From Oscheius sp. JU75 (taxonomy: Eukaryota; Nematoda; Chromadorea; Rhabditida; Rhabditidae): 64,000 nt of DNA. The position numbers and the translations under genes were made by a program. Positions 36,792 through 48,665 of the stretch are shown piece by piece (the first letter of the stretch is position 1; each line of letters begins with the position of its first letter). Where the stretch lies: positions 1,488,001 through 1,552,000 of the forward strand of contig JASJZC010000001.1 in assembly GCA_037178855.1 (NCBI GenBank). The letters run 5' to 3'. The notes beneath the pieces were generated by a model. That model ran no database searches. It had not been told where the DNA came from and worked only from the letters and a program-made list of their open reading frames with translations.

Positions 36792-37796
36792 TGTTATATA
36801 GAGAAGATCAGAGTGAAACGATCGACTGGTTTGTCGTGAGGAGGCGGAGCCTGCGCCTCTCTTATATACCCAGCAGCTGTCTGGCCTCTCCCTCGCTCCC
36901 TGTACTATTTCGTCGACTATCGACCGCTGTCAGCTGCTCTCGCCGCTTGGAATGGCTTACCGTAGTCGCCAATAGTTGGCCCAGCGCCAACTATAAACTG
37001 AATGCCGTTCAATAGAAGGAATCAGCTGTTTCCTAGCCTCCGGCAAAGGTTTTGGAACTGTTCTAGGGGTTAGAATGCAGATATTTTTCTGCTGAATCAT
37101 AAAATAGGGTTTAGAAATAATGGGAGAGTGTCTGTAAGGTCCAAAACCTCGTTTGAAGTTGTTTACCTTCCGGTTTTCCAAGTTTTTACGATGTGATTGT
37201 CGCTGTCTCTCTCCCATGACTTCCACTCAAACGTTCCTCTCATTTTCTGTATTAGCGTTTAGCCTAAAAATATTAAAAAAAAATCTTCCACAACGCTCCA
37301 AAAATCTGGCCAAATTGATTTTTCCAGTTTCCTCTGCCCTTTCTTTGAGGTTCCGATTTGATGTTGTTTTTGTCACAAAAGTTCCTAGAATCAATCTCTG
37401 TCCGTAGTTTACCTGCAAAAGGTGATATTTGACCCAAAAAGATCTGCAAAACCAGCCGCAAAGGCTTTCATTTCTACTTTTATACCATCTTTTTCTTGAG
37501 AACCGTTCTGATATGTATCCTGCAGCAAAGGCCTGTGTTCGCCTCGAAAATTTCGGCAAAATTCTTGTACAATGTCCGAAGAGCTTTGTCGTCTTCCTCC
37601 AAAATGCTCCAGATCCAGGTCGATCCTATCCATATTTTATGCCAAAACCTGCTATAACATTGAATTTGTCGAGAAAACTTAAAGATACATGAATTTCTAT
37701 CGTTTCTATTCTTCCTCTTCTCTTTGTCAAAATCAATCAAAGTAATCATCTTTTCCAGACATCAGTGGTACTCAGGAGACATTAAACCAATGAGAT
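36792..37796. promoter_or_regulatory. Divergent region, antizyme / CDC27
   Basis: About 1 kb between divergent starts. TATATA motifs flank the antizyme ATG (36795-36800; 36863-36868). Minus-strand frames at 37.23-37.75 kb are open for up to 110 codons in overlapping frames but shift between one another; I do not support a gene. TTTTCCAG at 37752-37758 before the CDC27 start could be a trans-splice site. Confidence 0.4.
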
Positions 37797-40700
37797 ATGG
37801 CGATAACTGTATTCGACCATCTGCCAGAATCCAACAAGGAGAACAGTTTTCAGCAGACGGCTGTAAGTTCATGGCTCCGGGCCTAACCAATACCGTTTTA
37901 GTTCCTAATACAGCAGTGCATCGATCATCATCAGCTGGATGACGCCGTATTTTTAGCGGAAATGCTCCATGAACGGGGTGAGTGGCTGTTTGCCTTCGTT
38001 TTTGCTAAAATTTCTCGAGGAAAAGCAAAGTCTTCTATCCATTTGCTCACATTTCCACGCTTTTCAATGAATTCATTTAGCTGTTTCACAGCATTTTTCA
38101 CATCTCTCTGGAAGCTATCATCGATTCTGATGTTGTCAGAATGTTAATGGGCCTGTGAGACACCATATGGATGCGAAAAGTCTGAAATTTTTGAAAGCCA
38201 TCAACGCGCATCAACTCTTACCCGAAAGTTTCGATGCGCAGCTGTACCTCTGGTTGCGTATCGGAGCTCGTGGTTCAGAGTTGGTACGTAGCATACGCTA
38301 CGCGCAACGAGTGTTAGTAAAAGCTGCTGCTTTTCGGCACTTATGCCTTAAAGTTGATGCGCACTGCGCAGTATTATACGCTCTGCGTATAGACGCTCGA
38401 GTTGCCTGGCTAGTTCCTTAAACCGCTGTAAACACTTCTTGTTTCCAGTAAGAAGCGACGATTCGCTCCTAACACTATGTGATTGTCTCCTACGGCTCTC
38501 CAGGACCGACGAGGTCTATCACCTGCTCCAACGTCATCCGAAAAGCACAGCCCGATTGCGCTACCTCTACGCCAAATGCTGTTTTGATCTCAAAAAGTAC
38601 GTTCCCGCCCTTTTTTCTTTTAAAAATTAATGTTTTTTTTAGATACGACGAATGCGAGAGAGCCCTCGTCGACAATCGGGTACATCCAGCTCAACTGCAT
38701 GGCATATTCGACGACACACTTTCAGCCCCCTTTGCCGGTAATCTCCTTGCCATGGTTTTTTGGTAATTTCACTTTTTATACTAAATAAAGTCTGGAAAAT
38801 TGCAGTCAGACGGGTAGAGTCGATCTTTCACGTGCCGAATGCTCCCAAGCCATTCATGCAAATCCATTTATCTGGTCAGCAGTCAGAAAATATGTACAGG
38901 TTGGTCGATTTTCCTTTTTTTTTTTCTTCGCCAAAAAACCTGTTGAGAAAGTTTGCCGCCCACGGGGAAAGAACCTGGGGCGTATTTTCCATATTTTCGT
39001 CTTCGGGGATCGAACGCAGGCCCTCTGGGTCGAAGTCCGCCCTCTTATCACCTGAGCTATGCTGGAAATTCCTAAAATTTCAGGTAGGAGGTGAACAGAC
39101 GAAAGAGCTTATGAAACAGCTGGATATGACGACAATTTCACCGCCAAAGTGAGTCGTTTTTTCAGCAGAGCAAATTTTTGACTCTAGAAAGCCCACAAAG
39201 GTGGAAAAGAGTCTCTCGACTAAGAAGACGCCACTGAATACGAGACCAATCGCGCCGAAACCCGTGGCCCCGAAGAAGACGAGAGCCGTGGAACGGACAG
39301 TAGGTTTTGTTCGATCTTCTACTACCATCCCAGTTCTCCGGCCTCTTTCATCAGCCCTATCATTTACGAATGGGGACAGATTTCTGGCCATGATAGCTTT
39401 TGATATCCTGTCCTCGCAATGTCCTTTTCATTCTGTCGCTGTCAACTACCCCATGCCAACATATTTGTCAGCTTATTTAGTCCGAAATGTCACTCTACAG
39501 TTAATCCTTTTCTGCCAACAATGTGCTGTCAAGCTGTTCTAATCAGCCTTCGAACCCTGTCAACGCATTTTCCTGCTCACCTATCAAAGAGTGGTTTTGT
39601 GAGTAAGATTGTCGAGAATTTTTGCTTCTCCTGTCCCTGTCAATCTACCTGCCGGTTTAGTTACTCTGACAGGTGAAAAATTCTCGCAATGTCCTGAACT
39701 CTGAGGCTGACTTGTTATCTGATTACTTGACAACTTTTTCTTGAAAACAAACAAACTAGTTTTATTCGAAACGTCTTCCAATAGACAATTTTCCTACTTT
39801 CAGCAGCAGCAAGCCGGCATCACCGAAGCACGACGCAGCCTCCGCCTCTACAACCAGGATACTGAGAATGCTGGAAGTCGAGGCGCCCTGACACGCGGCA
39901 CCACGCCCCGAATTGGCAAGAATCAGGGTGTACGCAAGGTGATCGAGATGCCTCCGGCAACAGTGGCTCCACCACAACCACGACGCTCAAGAGAGACGAA
40001 ACCGCTGCAGTCGAGAAGTGCCAACGCGTTGCGGTCACTGTCCTCGTCAACGACGAGTGTGGCCTCGACGGCCTCACAGGCGGCAACTGAGTCTGTCATG
40101 GACAGCAGTGACTCGATGACCACGACGACAATCGACGACGCGGAGAAAGTCTTGGAGCCGTTTCTGAGTGAGTTTTCTTGCTATTTGACCATTTTCATAC
40201 CTCGTACCTGGCGAATGTAAAAAAACGTATTTCCCCGTATAGCTCAGCCGGTTAAAGTCCCGTACACAAAAAGCAGTCGAGTTCGATCCCCACGCTTGTC
40301 AAACCTTTCGTAGTCCTTGGAAGAAGTTCTCTTGCTTCATAATTTTAGTCAAAATTAGTGTATTACCCTCAAATAGAACCACGTCCAAGCTGTCAACCTT
40401 TTATTGTACAAGGTTGGCTGTTGCTTAGTTAAAACTACTGAATGCTTATTTTGGAATTCCTCCTCATGATTTTTCTTCTCAAATTCTCTTGTCTGAAAAA
40501 GGGTTGTCAACCACGGGGATCTAACCTGGGTCGTCAGATTCGTACTGACGCTTCTTACCAATACACCAATTTATCTAAACCTTCGTTGCGCTATAACTTT
40601 GTTTGGAGATCGGAAACACCTGGATATGATAGAATATCCTTACTCAGCTCAAAAATCTCTACAAAATGGTACTTTACAAAATAAGTTGGACTTATCACGG

Positions 40701-43384
40701 GATCGAAGCTGGGTCCCTCGCTTCATGCCCCTTAGTTTACAGTCGGCCACAGGCTGACAGAAACGCGTGGACAATTTAAGAAGTTACAATTATGCCGGAA
40801 ATTTTCCAGAAGACATCTACGAGTCTGTCCAGCTCCTAGCCGAGATTGAAGAGTTCATCAGTTCCCATCAATGGCTCAAAGCTACAAATTTTCTCGGTTC
40901 GTTTTTCTGTCTGTTTTCCTCATTTTTCTGTCCGTTTATACCCGCAAAAACCCTTTTTTTCAGCAGCCCTCCCCCTCCAAGTCAGTCGACAGTCCTTGGC
41001 ACTGCTAATGCGAGGTCGCGTCCTGTTCGAGCTGTCAAATTACGAGGCAGCAAAGGATGTACTGCAGCAGCTGAAGCGGCAGCACCCGCACAAGGTCGAG
41101 GGCATGGAACTGCTCTCCACGGCTCTGTGGCAGCTGCAGGACGCTGAGGGTCTTTCGACGTTGGCCCAAGAACTCACGGCGAGTCATCGACGCCGCCCAC
41201 AGACCTGGTGCGTTGTCGGGAACTGCTTCTCCTTGCAACGACAGCATTCGCTGGCTGTGGACTGCATGGAGAGGGCTGTCCAACTGGATTCCCAGTTTGC
41301 CTACGCCTACACGCTCCTAGGACACGAACTCGTCTATCAGGAGGAGCTCGAGAGAGCAGCGAAAGCCTTCCGGGCAGCTCTGAACATCAGTCCAAACGAC
41401 TATAGAGCGTGGTATGGCCTAGGACAGGTTCATCAGCGCAGTGAGCAGCTGCATCTGGCACAGGTACGTCGCATTGTTCTCATCTATATTATTTAGAATC
41501 AAAATATCACAAAGGGCTGGCTATGAAACTCGCATGGGTTTTCTTCCAAAACTATCTTGAACCCATCGGAACTTTTCCATAGGTGTACAAGCTGTTTCTC
41601 GGCTGTAAAATAGTCTATTCTATGGCTGATACTTGAAAAAATGGTCCAAAATTTTGCCCTCAGCAGTTTTTAGAGAACCTGCTAATCTTCTTCCTGTACC
41701 ATAAGTGCTTTGAGGCTGAAAATGAACACTTAGTGTATCGGTAGGCGTTGCCACTGCGACCCAAAGGGTCAAGAATTCAATTATACCTCGGTGAAAATAC
41801 ATATTTGTTTATCTTTTCCGCGTACGAAAAGCGCTCTAAAGCATCGTATGATGTTTCCCTAGCTGAAACAGGTTCCAGGCTCAAATGGATCGATATTTTG
41901 AAGAGTTTACTGTAATTTGCTCGCTTCATCTTATTAAATGACCATGTTTCTTAAAAACAAAATAAGTACAAAATTTCGAATTTCAGGCTAACATGAAGAG
42001 GGCTGTGGAGATAAATCCTCGCAACATGGGCATCCTCGTCAGTCTGGCGCAGGTCGAGCAGGCTCTCGGTCATCTGGAACAGGCAATGGTCCTCTTGACC
42101 CAAGCTCTGGAACTCAATCCGAACGATGTTGCAGTGCGCTACAATCGAGCCCGACTGCTCTACGATATGAGAAAGTGGGCTCTATTAGAATGACCGGTGT
42201 AAAAGTTGCGTTTTTTAGGGAACAAGAATGTCTAGAGGAGTTAAATCGACTTAAGGAACTCTCGCCAGATGAGGCACACATCTTCCAGTTGCTCGGTAAG
42301 CTATTTTTGCTTTTGTCTTTTGAGCCGATGCAAAATTGCTGGAATGGCACCTTTTCCTATGCCTTTCTCTTCTCAAAATAGCTTTTTGAACAAGTTTTTC
42401 ATCCACGGGTCTGGTTTGTAGTCACCCTTCGTACCGCTACAACAAGTTGTTCGCTATAGCTTTGAAAGACAGTAACTTTGTTTGGAAACCGGAAACTTCC
42501 CAAAATGATTTGTTCCATGTTCAGAGAGGTCGCCACCGTAATCCATTTGTTTTCGTGACGGAGCCCTCGTTCAAGCCAAAATGGGGGAAGTCCTTTAAAG
42601 GCTACCCAGTTTGAATACGGCGCGCAAATAAATTAGAAAGCCGCACAGGAAAGGAAATCTATCACAAATGAAAATTGTAGAAAAATAAAGATGCAAAAAA
42701 TCTCTCTGAGAGTGGATTTGAGCGAATCGCCAAAGGACGAAAAGGTCTAACCTATACGGAAGTCGAACCCGGGTTCTTTTTGATTTGTAGTCGAACCGCT
42801 AACCCACTGAGTCAGGCGGCCGAGTTCGCTGAACTTTCGCAGAAAATACATGAGATTAGATAATACAATTTTTATAGAGATAGTACGCAACCGTCTCAGG
42901 TTCGCTTTAACCGAAACTCAACGGAGTATCCAATGTTTACATGCTAAAAGAGTTCCACGAAGACCATGAACTGGCTGAAGTAATGACCTATTTCTATCTA
43001 TCCATTGTCCACGGTATCAGTCTCTATAAGCTGACAAACCCTTCCTATTTGGCTTATGCCTAATATATAACTTCTTCGGGCAGTGACATGTCTATAGTAA
43101 ACTTGTAACCAGGTTTTCGAGCTATGTAAATCATTCTTGAGCTCCTAAATTGAAACATAAGATTCTTAGTAACCCCAATAAAAACGTTCAAAAACGCCAA
43201 AAACTTTACAGGCAAGGTCCACCGCCGCCTGGAGAACACGCACAAGGCGCTGCTAAACTACAGCTGGGCAGCAGAGATGGATCCACGCGGCGAGCAAATG
43301 CAGGCCCACGGCCTCGCGGACAATTATCAGAACGAGGAGGACAGTAGCGTCTCGCCGGAAGACGAGGAGGAGGAGGAAGATTAA
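37797..43384 (+). CDS. cdc-27: Anaphase-promoting complex subunit CDC27/APC3
   Basis: Thirteen exons join in frame to 689 residues: 37797-37862, 37902-37977, 38449-38596, 38643-38762, 38806-38899, 39084-39148, 39188-39299, 39804-40167, 40810-40896, 40964-41463, 41987-42174, 42219-42295, 43212-43384. The N-terminal TPRs begin CIDHHQLDDAVFLAEMLHER; a basic/Ser-Thr linker spans about residues 180-370; the C-terminal TPR superhelix includes VEGMELLSTALWQLQ, WCVVGNCFSLQRQHSLAVDC, FAYAYTLLGHELVYQEELE and RAWYGLGQV. The tail is acidic (SPEDEEEEED). APC3 binds the IR tails of CDC20/CDH1 and APC10 to recruit them to the ubiquitin ligase. Human CDC27 is 824 residues; the linker is shorter here. Introns carry several tRNA-derived elements. 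AATAAA at about 43610. Confidence 0.95.
38930..39070 (-). mobile_element. tRNA-derived element, two modules abutted
   Basis: On the minus strand a head reads TAGCTCAGGTGATAAGAGGG... to GCGTTCGATCCCC (A and B boxes). It is followed at once by the tail GCCCCAGGTTCTTTCCCC-GTGGG of the second module. The central body found in other copies is missing. It lies in a CDC27 intron. Confidence 0.6.
40233..40300 (+). mobile_element. Lone tRNA-like sequence
   Basis: TATAGCTCAGCCGGTTAAAG (A box) and GAGTTCGATCCCC (B box) are spaced as in a tRNA, but the acceptor ends do not pair, so it is not a tRNA gene. Confidence 0.6.
40500..40765 (-). mobile_element. Twin-tRNA SINE, full arrangement
   Basis: On the minus strand: a tRNA-like head (ending GCTTCGATCCC), a body starting CATTTTGTAGAG and containing CCAAACAAAGTTATAGCGC, then a second tRNA-like module (TTGGTGTATTGGTAAG ... 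GGTTAGATCCCCGTGG). It lies in the CDC27 intron 40168-40809. Confidence 0.7.
42390..42535 (-). mobile_element. SINE body plus degraded second tRNA module
   Basis: The body block GGTTTCCAAACAAAGTTAC and an upstream leader are recognisable. The tRNA module is worn (ACTACAAACCAGACCCGTGG). It lies in the last CDC27 intron. Confidence 0.5.
42748..42832 (-). mobile_element. Lone tRNA-like sequence
   Basis: The minus strand reads CGCCTGACTCAGTGGGTTAG (A box) and CCCGGGTTCGACTTCC (B box). No acceptor pairing, so not a tRNA gene. Confidence 0.55.
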
Positions 43385-43724
43385 CTTACCCTTTCCCACG
43401 AATCCCACTTTTCTAGTCGACTTGTGCACCCAGAACACATTCCCCCTACCCCCCTTATTTGTCGTCTATTCTTGTTCCCACGAGCTCTTTCAAGTGTCGA
43501 TGTAATTCTTCCCTAAAAATTGACGTATATCCCAGTAAAATCCGTGATTTTCCCCCTACCAAAATGCTCATTTTTTTCTATTCCTTATAGCCAGTGTCCC
43601 CTCCCAATTGAATAAATCCGAAAAAGACTAAATATATCGATTTTTGAGAGTGTTATAGCACTTTTTACATGAAAAGAAGCGCCTAGGATCAGGAAAAAGC
43701 CCACACTTTTTTGGATAGAGTCAG

Positions 43725-46700
43725 ATGACACAAATGGCCCAAGAGGGATCAGAGGAGGTGATGGTAGGTTTTTGGAGGGAAAAGGTCATGGATTTTTCTT
43801 AATTTAGGACGAGGAAACGGTGAGTAGAGATGCGGAGATGGAGCTGTTGGGAGAGCCGCAGGCCGACGTGGATGGGATGAAGGGGACGGAGGAGCTTACT
43901 GAGGTACGCTTTTTCCGTGTTTTTTTCCTTTGACAGAAAAATGGAGGGTATTGACGAAACGCTGTTTTGACCTCGTACGGCCGTTTTCTCTACTCTTCTC
44001 AGCAGTTTTTCTGTCAAAGTAGGCTTCTCTAGGATGGAATTTGACGGCGAGTCGATTGCGCACACTTAAAGACAGAGAAAATGAGTGTAAAGTACCGAAA
44101 AATGCAAAAAATTGATTTACAGTGTATTTCGTTGCGGGTCCCCATTTGAAAAAAAGCGCGCCGTTGACCCATCGGGAAGGATGTGGTAAAGAAAGCCATG
44201 TCCCAATTTTGTTTTGGGCTTGCAAAACAATACAAATTTTCAAATTTCAGGATCAAATATACGATCTGCTAGGTGATGAGGGACCTCCAAAACAGAATAT
44301 CCAGGACTCTCCAGATCCTCTAGAAGAGCATCCCCCGACAGAAGAGAAAGAAGAAGAGCCGACATCGTCTGTGAAACTGGTAATACATTTTGTGACATCT
44401 TAACCATAATTGCTTAGACAGAAGAAGCCGAAGTTGACGCGGTAGAAGAGGTGGAAATCGCTGAGGAGGAGGACGATATCGTCTCCTCAACAGAACAGAT
44501 TGACGAGGACCAGAGCAGCCAGGACGCCGAGCCGACATTCACAGCACACGATCTGCTAGCGGGAGAGGATGACGAGGAGGACGGAATAGTCATGGGTAAG
44601 AGTCTGTCGTCTTCTGTTTGTCCGATTATGGATTGCAGTTTCGATACTTTGCAAAGTTGCAGAGCAGATCACAGGCTACAACTTCGCAGAATATGGAAAA
44701 GCCAGAGAAGTCGTCTTGACCGCCGAAAAACGCGAATACGCATTTGCGCATTTCCTTGCGTAACTATTATAGTCTGTTTAAAAAAAAAGTAGAGCATTTT
44801 TTAAACGATCGCGCGGAAAAAAACACCGTTTTGTGCATTTTCAAACCTCTCTGAAATTTTGTACTTTTGTTTCCTCCATTTCCACTGCTTTCTCTACGAG
44901 GTTTCGTAGTTTTCTTGCATGTAAACGATGCTGATTAAAATATTCTACACGTGAACGTAAAACTGAAAAAAAGGAGTGGAACTTCTGAGGATACAAAAAA
45001 GATTTTTCTCAAGAATTTGGAGGTGTTCAAAACGCCGCGACTTTTGGAAAATTGTTCTTAATTTTTGGACGGACTATATGCAGTTGCGATTTCCTTATAT
45101 AAGCCTGGGTTTCTATTGGAGCTTTTACGGTATTTTGATAAACCTTTAGAAGACGACCTCGGCATCATCGAGCAGGACGTCGAATCGACCAGTTCCATTC
45201 GGAATAGCTGGTTTCAGAACGACGATGACGACATCTTCGTAGAAGAGGAGCCTACGACCAGCTACTCCACAGATATTCCGCTCTTGAATCGACTGAGCCG
45301 ACAGGTAACCACTTTTTTTTTTTTTACGATGAATAGCAAATAGCATGTCAGAAAAATAAAATGTTGTGGGGTCCATAAATGCAAACTTCAGATGCTACGG
45401 AGTTACCTGGACCGGCTGGTTGTCAAGGATCCGGAGCAGATCTACTTAATGAGCGTCAAGTCGGATGTGGGGAAACTGAAGACGACACTGTCCACGCACA
45501 ACCATCAGACGCAGGCCATGAGGGCGGCATACACGAGTAGAGGTTTGTTTATATGTCTTACAAAGCTGGTTTTCGCCTAAACCTTTCAGTTTCTCACTTT
45601 GGGGACTTTACACATGCCCCTTTCAAATAGTTTATGGAAAAAAGTTGTCATTTACGCGGATCGAACTCGGTTCGTCTGGCTCATAGTCGCGCCACTTACC
45701 AATACACCAACTGTTCCACTAGAACTTTGCAGGACTGTAACGTTGTTTGGAAACCATGAACTTTTAAGTATGACTGAATACTCTTGCTCAATTCCAAAAA
45801 CTCTAAAAAAAATGGTGCTTTACGCAAAAAAAAAAAATTGAGGCCTCGCAGGACCGAACCCGGGTCGCTCAGATGATGCTCGGATAAAATGCGCCACCGA
45901 CCCGGGCCGGGCCTTTTTTCAGCCCCCTGCGTCTCGGGCCGAGCCCATTTCCAGTGCTCAGGATGCGCAACAAAAAAGGTTCAAGTTGCATTATTTCAAT
46001 TTGCGATGTTCTGCAAAGATGTATAATTTTTCCTACTCTACAACTTTGCAAAGTTAAAGAATATAATCTTGCCCCCTTAATGGCTGATTTCTGTTGCGCA
46101 TCCCGACCACTGTCTGTGTTCGGGTCATACGTCTACAATCGTTCGCAGGCAGACCATTAAATAGATTATTTTTTCAGAACAAGAGATCCTCCTGGAGCTG
46201 GCCAAAGAGAAGCAGAAGAATCTGGAGCTGATGACCCGCCTCAGCACGGCCAATTTCAAACTCAATGAACATCCAAGGGTGAGTGTTTTTCACTAATTCT
46301 TCAACATCATCTTTTCAAAATACACAATTAAACAACATTTTGTACAGAGACCCCGTGTCTCTCAACATATTGACGATGCGGATCATTCTAAAACCCCGCT
46401 AGCCATGCCGCCTACAAGGAGCCGGTCGTTTACTGTAATTTTTGGCGCACTTTTCTAATTTTGCAACATTTTTAAGGCCTTGAAACGCCAGGCGACCGTG
46501 GCACGCTCGCAGCCGTACGTTCTCAGCCGTACACCGAGACAGACGAGTGTCTCGGCCGCACCAGAACCCCCTGTTCCGGAGAGTAATGTTAGCCTACCAA
46601 CTGTGAGTTTTGTATTGAAAAATTGTGCAGAAAGGTTTGTTTTTTAGCGAATCATTGTTACCCTACCCCTGGTGGAGAATCTGAGACAGTGCCCCGTGAC

Positions 46701-47846
46701 GGATCCTTTCGATGCCGTGAGTTCTTACTGTTTTTTTTTCTACAGCAAAAGAGGAGTACCTTTAGGGCCTACAATCGGCCACAGGCGGAGAGACAGTAGT
46801 TTACAATAGGTTTTTGAAAATTGTTGCTTCTAGAAACCCCTGAACGACTACCCGCCGGGGCTGCTGAAGGCGCTGCACAACAGGACTGGCCGAGTGGAGG
46901 TCCTGCTGAAAACCGAATACGACTGTGAGTTGCTCCTTGCAGCTAAAAAAAAACTTATATGGTATATTTGAAGGTTTCCTGATCTCGAAAAAGCTGCATG
47001 GAGTGGTGAAATTCCAACTTCCGGAAGGACTGGCTCTTCCTTCTACGGCCTTCATTCGTCTCTACTACCTCGTCGAGAGCATGCACGACAGCTGGCTCTT
47101 TAGCAGCGCGGCTAAAATCTCCGAAACGGGCACCAAATTTACGCTGGGCTTTCATGGTGGTCAGTTTTCTTGTTGGTTTTATTTTTTTTTGTTGGTTTTA
47201 CGAGTAAATTCGGATTTTGGCTTAAAATTCTTGTGGACCTGAGCGCCTCACGACAATAAATCGAGTCGAGTTTTTTTTTCAAATTTGACACCTGGCGTCA
47301 TCTTTCCCAGAGATTCCTTGGATGCATTCTACTTTGGAATAAAATGCCGCCAAGAGTGCAACTTAGATTTCGTGCAGATTAGCGCCTCTGACTCGGGTGC
47401 CCAAATATATTGTCAATCTTTCCATATCAATTTTGTCCATTTGGACCTTTCCTGTTGTCTCTCCGTCTACCTATCCTTTCCAAGATGTCCATGTCAACTT
47501 GCCAAATATTCTTGCCCAGGCTCTGTCAACACTCCATCTTATGCTTTTCAATTATTCCCTTCCTACTTGTCCATCTCTCTTGAGCGCTTGTCCTGTCAGT
47601 TTGTTTTATCGACTTTCTTATCCAGTCCCTGTCCATCTGTCTCGTTCGACCTTTCCTTCTTGTTCAATCCTCCCCACCAAAAACAGCAATTTTTCAGACC
47701 AGAGACTGTACATGGGCGACCGGGTCAGCTTCATCGCCTACATCTACCTCGACCAGCAGAATAAGTTTGTTTCCGAGCAGGCCGTCTTCAAGATGAGGCG
47801 TCCTGTCGTCCAAATCAGCGCCGGTGCCCCTATTGATCTTCCCTAG
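43725..47846 (+). CDS. Unrecognised acidic protein with C-terminal beta-rich domain
   Basis: Fourteen exons join in frame to 545 residues: 43725-43763, 43808-43903, 44251-44379, 44418-44595, 45150-45304, 45392-45542, 46178-46278, 46348-46434, 46477-46602, 46648-46716, 46834-46924, 46974-47156, 47313-47396, 47698-47846. Residues 1-200 are very acidic, with repeats like YDLLGDE and HDLLAGEDDEED that suit adaptor or vesicle-coat binding. A helical segment (about 205-290, EQEILLELAKEKQKNLELM) may be a coiled coil; a Ser/Arg/Pro linker follows. The last 190 residues alternate hydrophobics (FIRLYYLVESMHDSWLF, GDRVSFIAYIYLDQQNK) and look like a beta-sandwich such as C2. I do not recognise the family. 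Exon 13 needs acceptor CAGAG-AT to keep frame. Confidence 0.75.
43920..44115 (-). repeat. Dispersed repeat family R3, copy 1
   Basis: On the minus strand: TGCATTTTTCGGTACTTTACA, CATTTTCTCTGTCTTTAAGTG, GCCGTCAAATTCCATCCTAGA, CTACTTTGACAGAAAAACTG. The same order occurs at 57.03-57.20 and 61.57-61.73 kb. It lies in an intron. Confidence 0.75.
44640..44715. repeat. Foldback repeat R2 copy
   Basis: ACTTTGCAAAGTTGCAGAGC then GCTACAACTTCGCAGAATAT; the two halves are inverted. Intronic. Confidence 0.6.
45635..45915 (-). mobile_element. Twin-tRNA SINE, full arrangement
   Basis: On the minus strand a head ends GACCCGGGTTCGGTCC. The body follows (AGAGTTTTTGGAATTGAG, GGTTTCCAAACAACGTTAC). The second module is CAGTTGGTGTATTGGTAAG to GAGTTCGATCCGCG. 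A poly-A/T run joins head and body. It lies in an intron of the unrecognised acidic gene. Confidence 0.7.
45990..46075. repeat. Foldback repeat R2 copy
   Basis: GCGATGTTCTGCAAAGATGT and CTCTACAACTTTGCAAAGTT are opposed halves. It lies in the same intron as the twin-tRNA element. Confidence 0.6.
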
Positions 47847-48665
47847 CTCTATGTATTATTCTTTTATCATTACATTTTGATATATATGTATATCGACAAT
47901 TTTCTCATTTTTTTCGCGGGTCCTCAGGAGCCGAATAAAAATATTCATGCTCCTTTAGCATTTTAGCAAATTTTGTCCTGTTATGATCGTTTTCTGTACG
48001 ATTTTCATTTCTTACATACTTTTAGGTGGATTGTGGAAAAAATGGGCGTATTTTTTTTACGGAGAATGTTCGGGAAAACAAGCAGGAATTGTGTAAAAAA
48101 GCGATTTGTGTGGACTGAATACCCGCCAATTCAAATCGAGTTTTTCATTATTTTTTCTGCCCTAGTGTCTGCCCTTGTCATGGTTTTCGCATGTACTGAT
48201 ACAAATAGAACCTTTTTGCGAGGCATCCTGACGAGAAATTATGAAAAATATGTTCCTTGGCAAAAAATTGCCTGACCCCAATTATGCTTTGCTTGTCTGC
48301 TAGACCAGCAAAGGATGAAGTTGAGCATAAAAACTAGTACTTTACTTCGTTAAAGCCTTTTGGACACGACGACGTGTTTACTATCAAAACGATGACGACA
48401 TTGCATTTTGCTTTTTTTGACTAATTGCTCCTTGCAGCCTGTTCTTCCCGACTTTTGTTGTTTCGTTATCGATCTGTGTCCCTAAAAATTAGAAAATTAG
48501 GCAGACTTATCTGTGAAAATGTTCAGGGGATCATGCTACAAATGGCTCTCAGCCTTTTGAGCCTCGATTCTACGAACTCTCTTCTACTTTCCCTGTCATT
48601 TCCCCACTTTTTTAAACGTTTTTTTAGCCTAAAAGGTACTCTCTATAAAATTTAAAACTTCCAGA
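47847..48665. other. Intergenic, no gene seen
   Basis: It holds the 3' flank of the acidic gene (AATAAA near 47.93 kb) and the leader of DDX27. CTTCCAG ends 2 nt before the DDX27 ATG, a probable trans-splice site. No exon supported. Confidence 0.5.

Noticed and set aside
37227..37749. Minus-strand open frames of 60-110 codons upstream of CDC27
   Set aside because: Three overlapping frames with no domain, no consistent splice junctions, and they lie in a divergent promoter region.
40233..40300. Possible functional tRNA gene
   Set aside because: The boxes are good but the 5' and 3' ends do not pair, and similar sequences are scattered in introns, so it is a tRNA-derived repeat.
38976..45910. 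CRISPR-like or tandem-repeat array
   Set aside because: The recurring units are dispersed with irregular spacing in eukaryotic introns; they are SINE-type elements.
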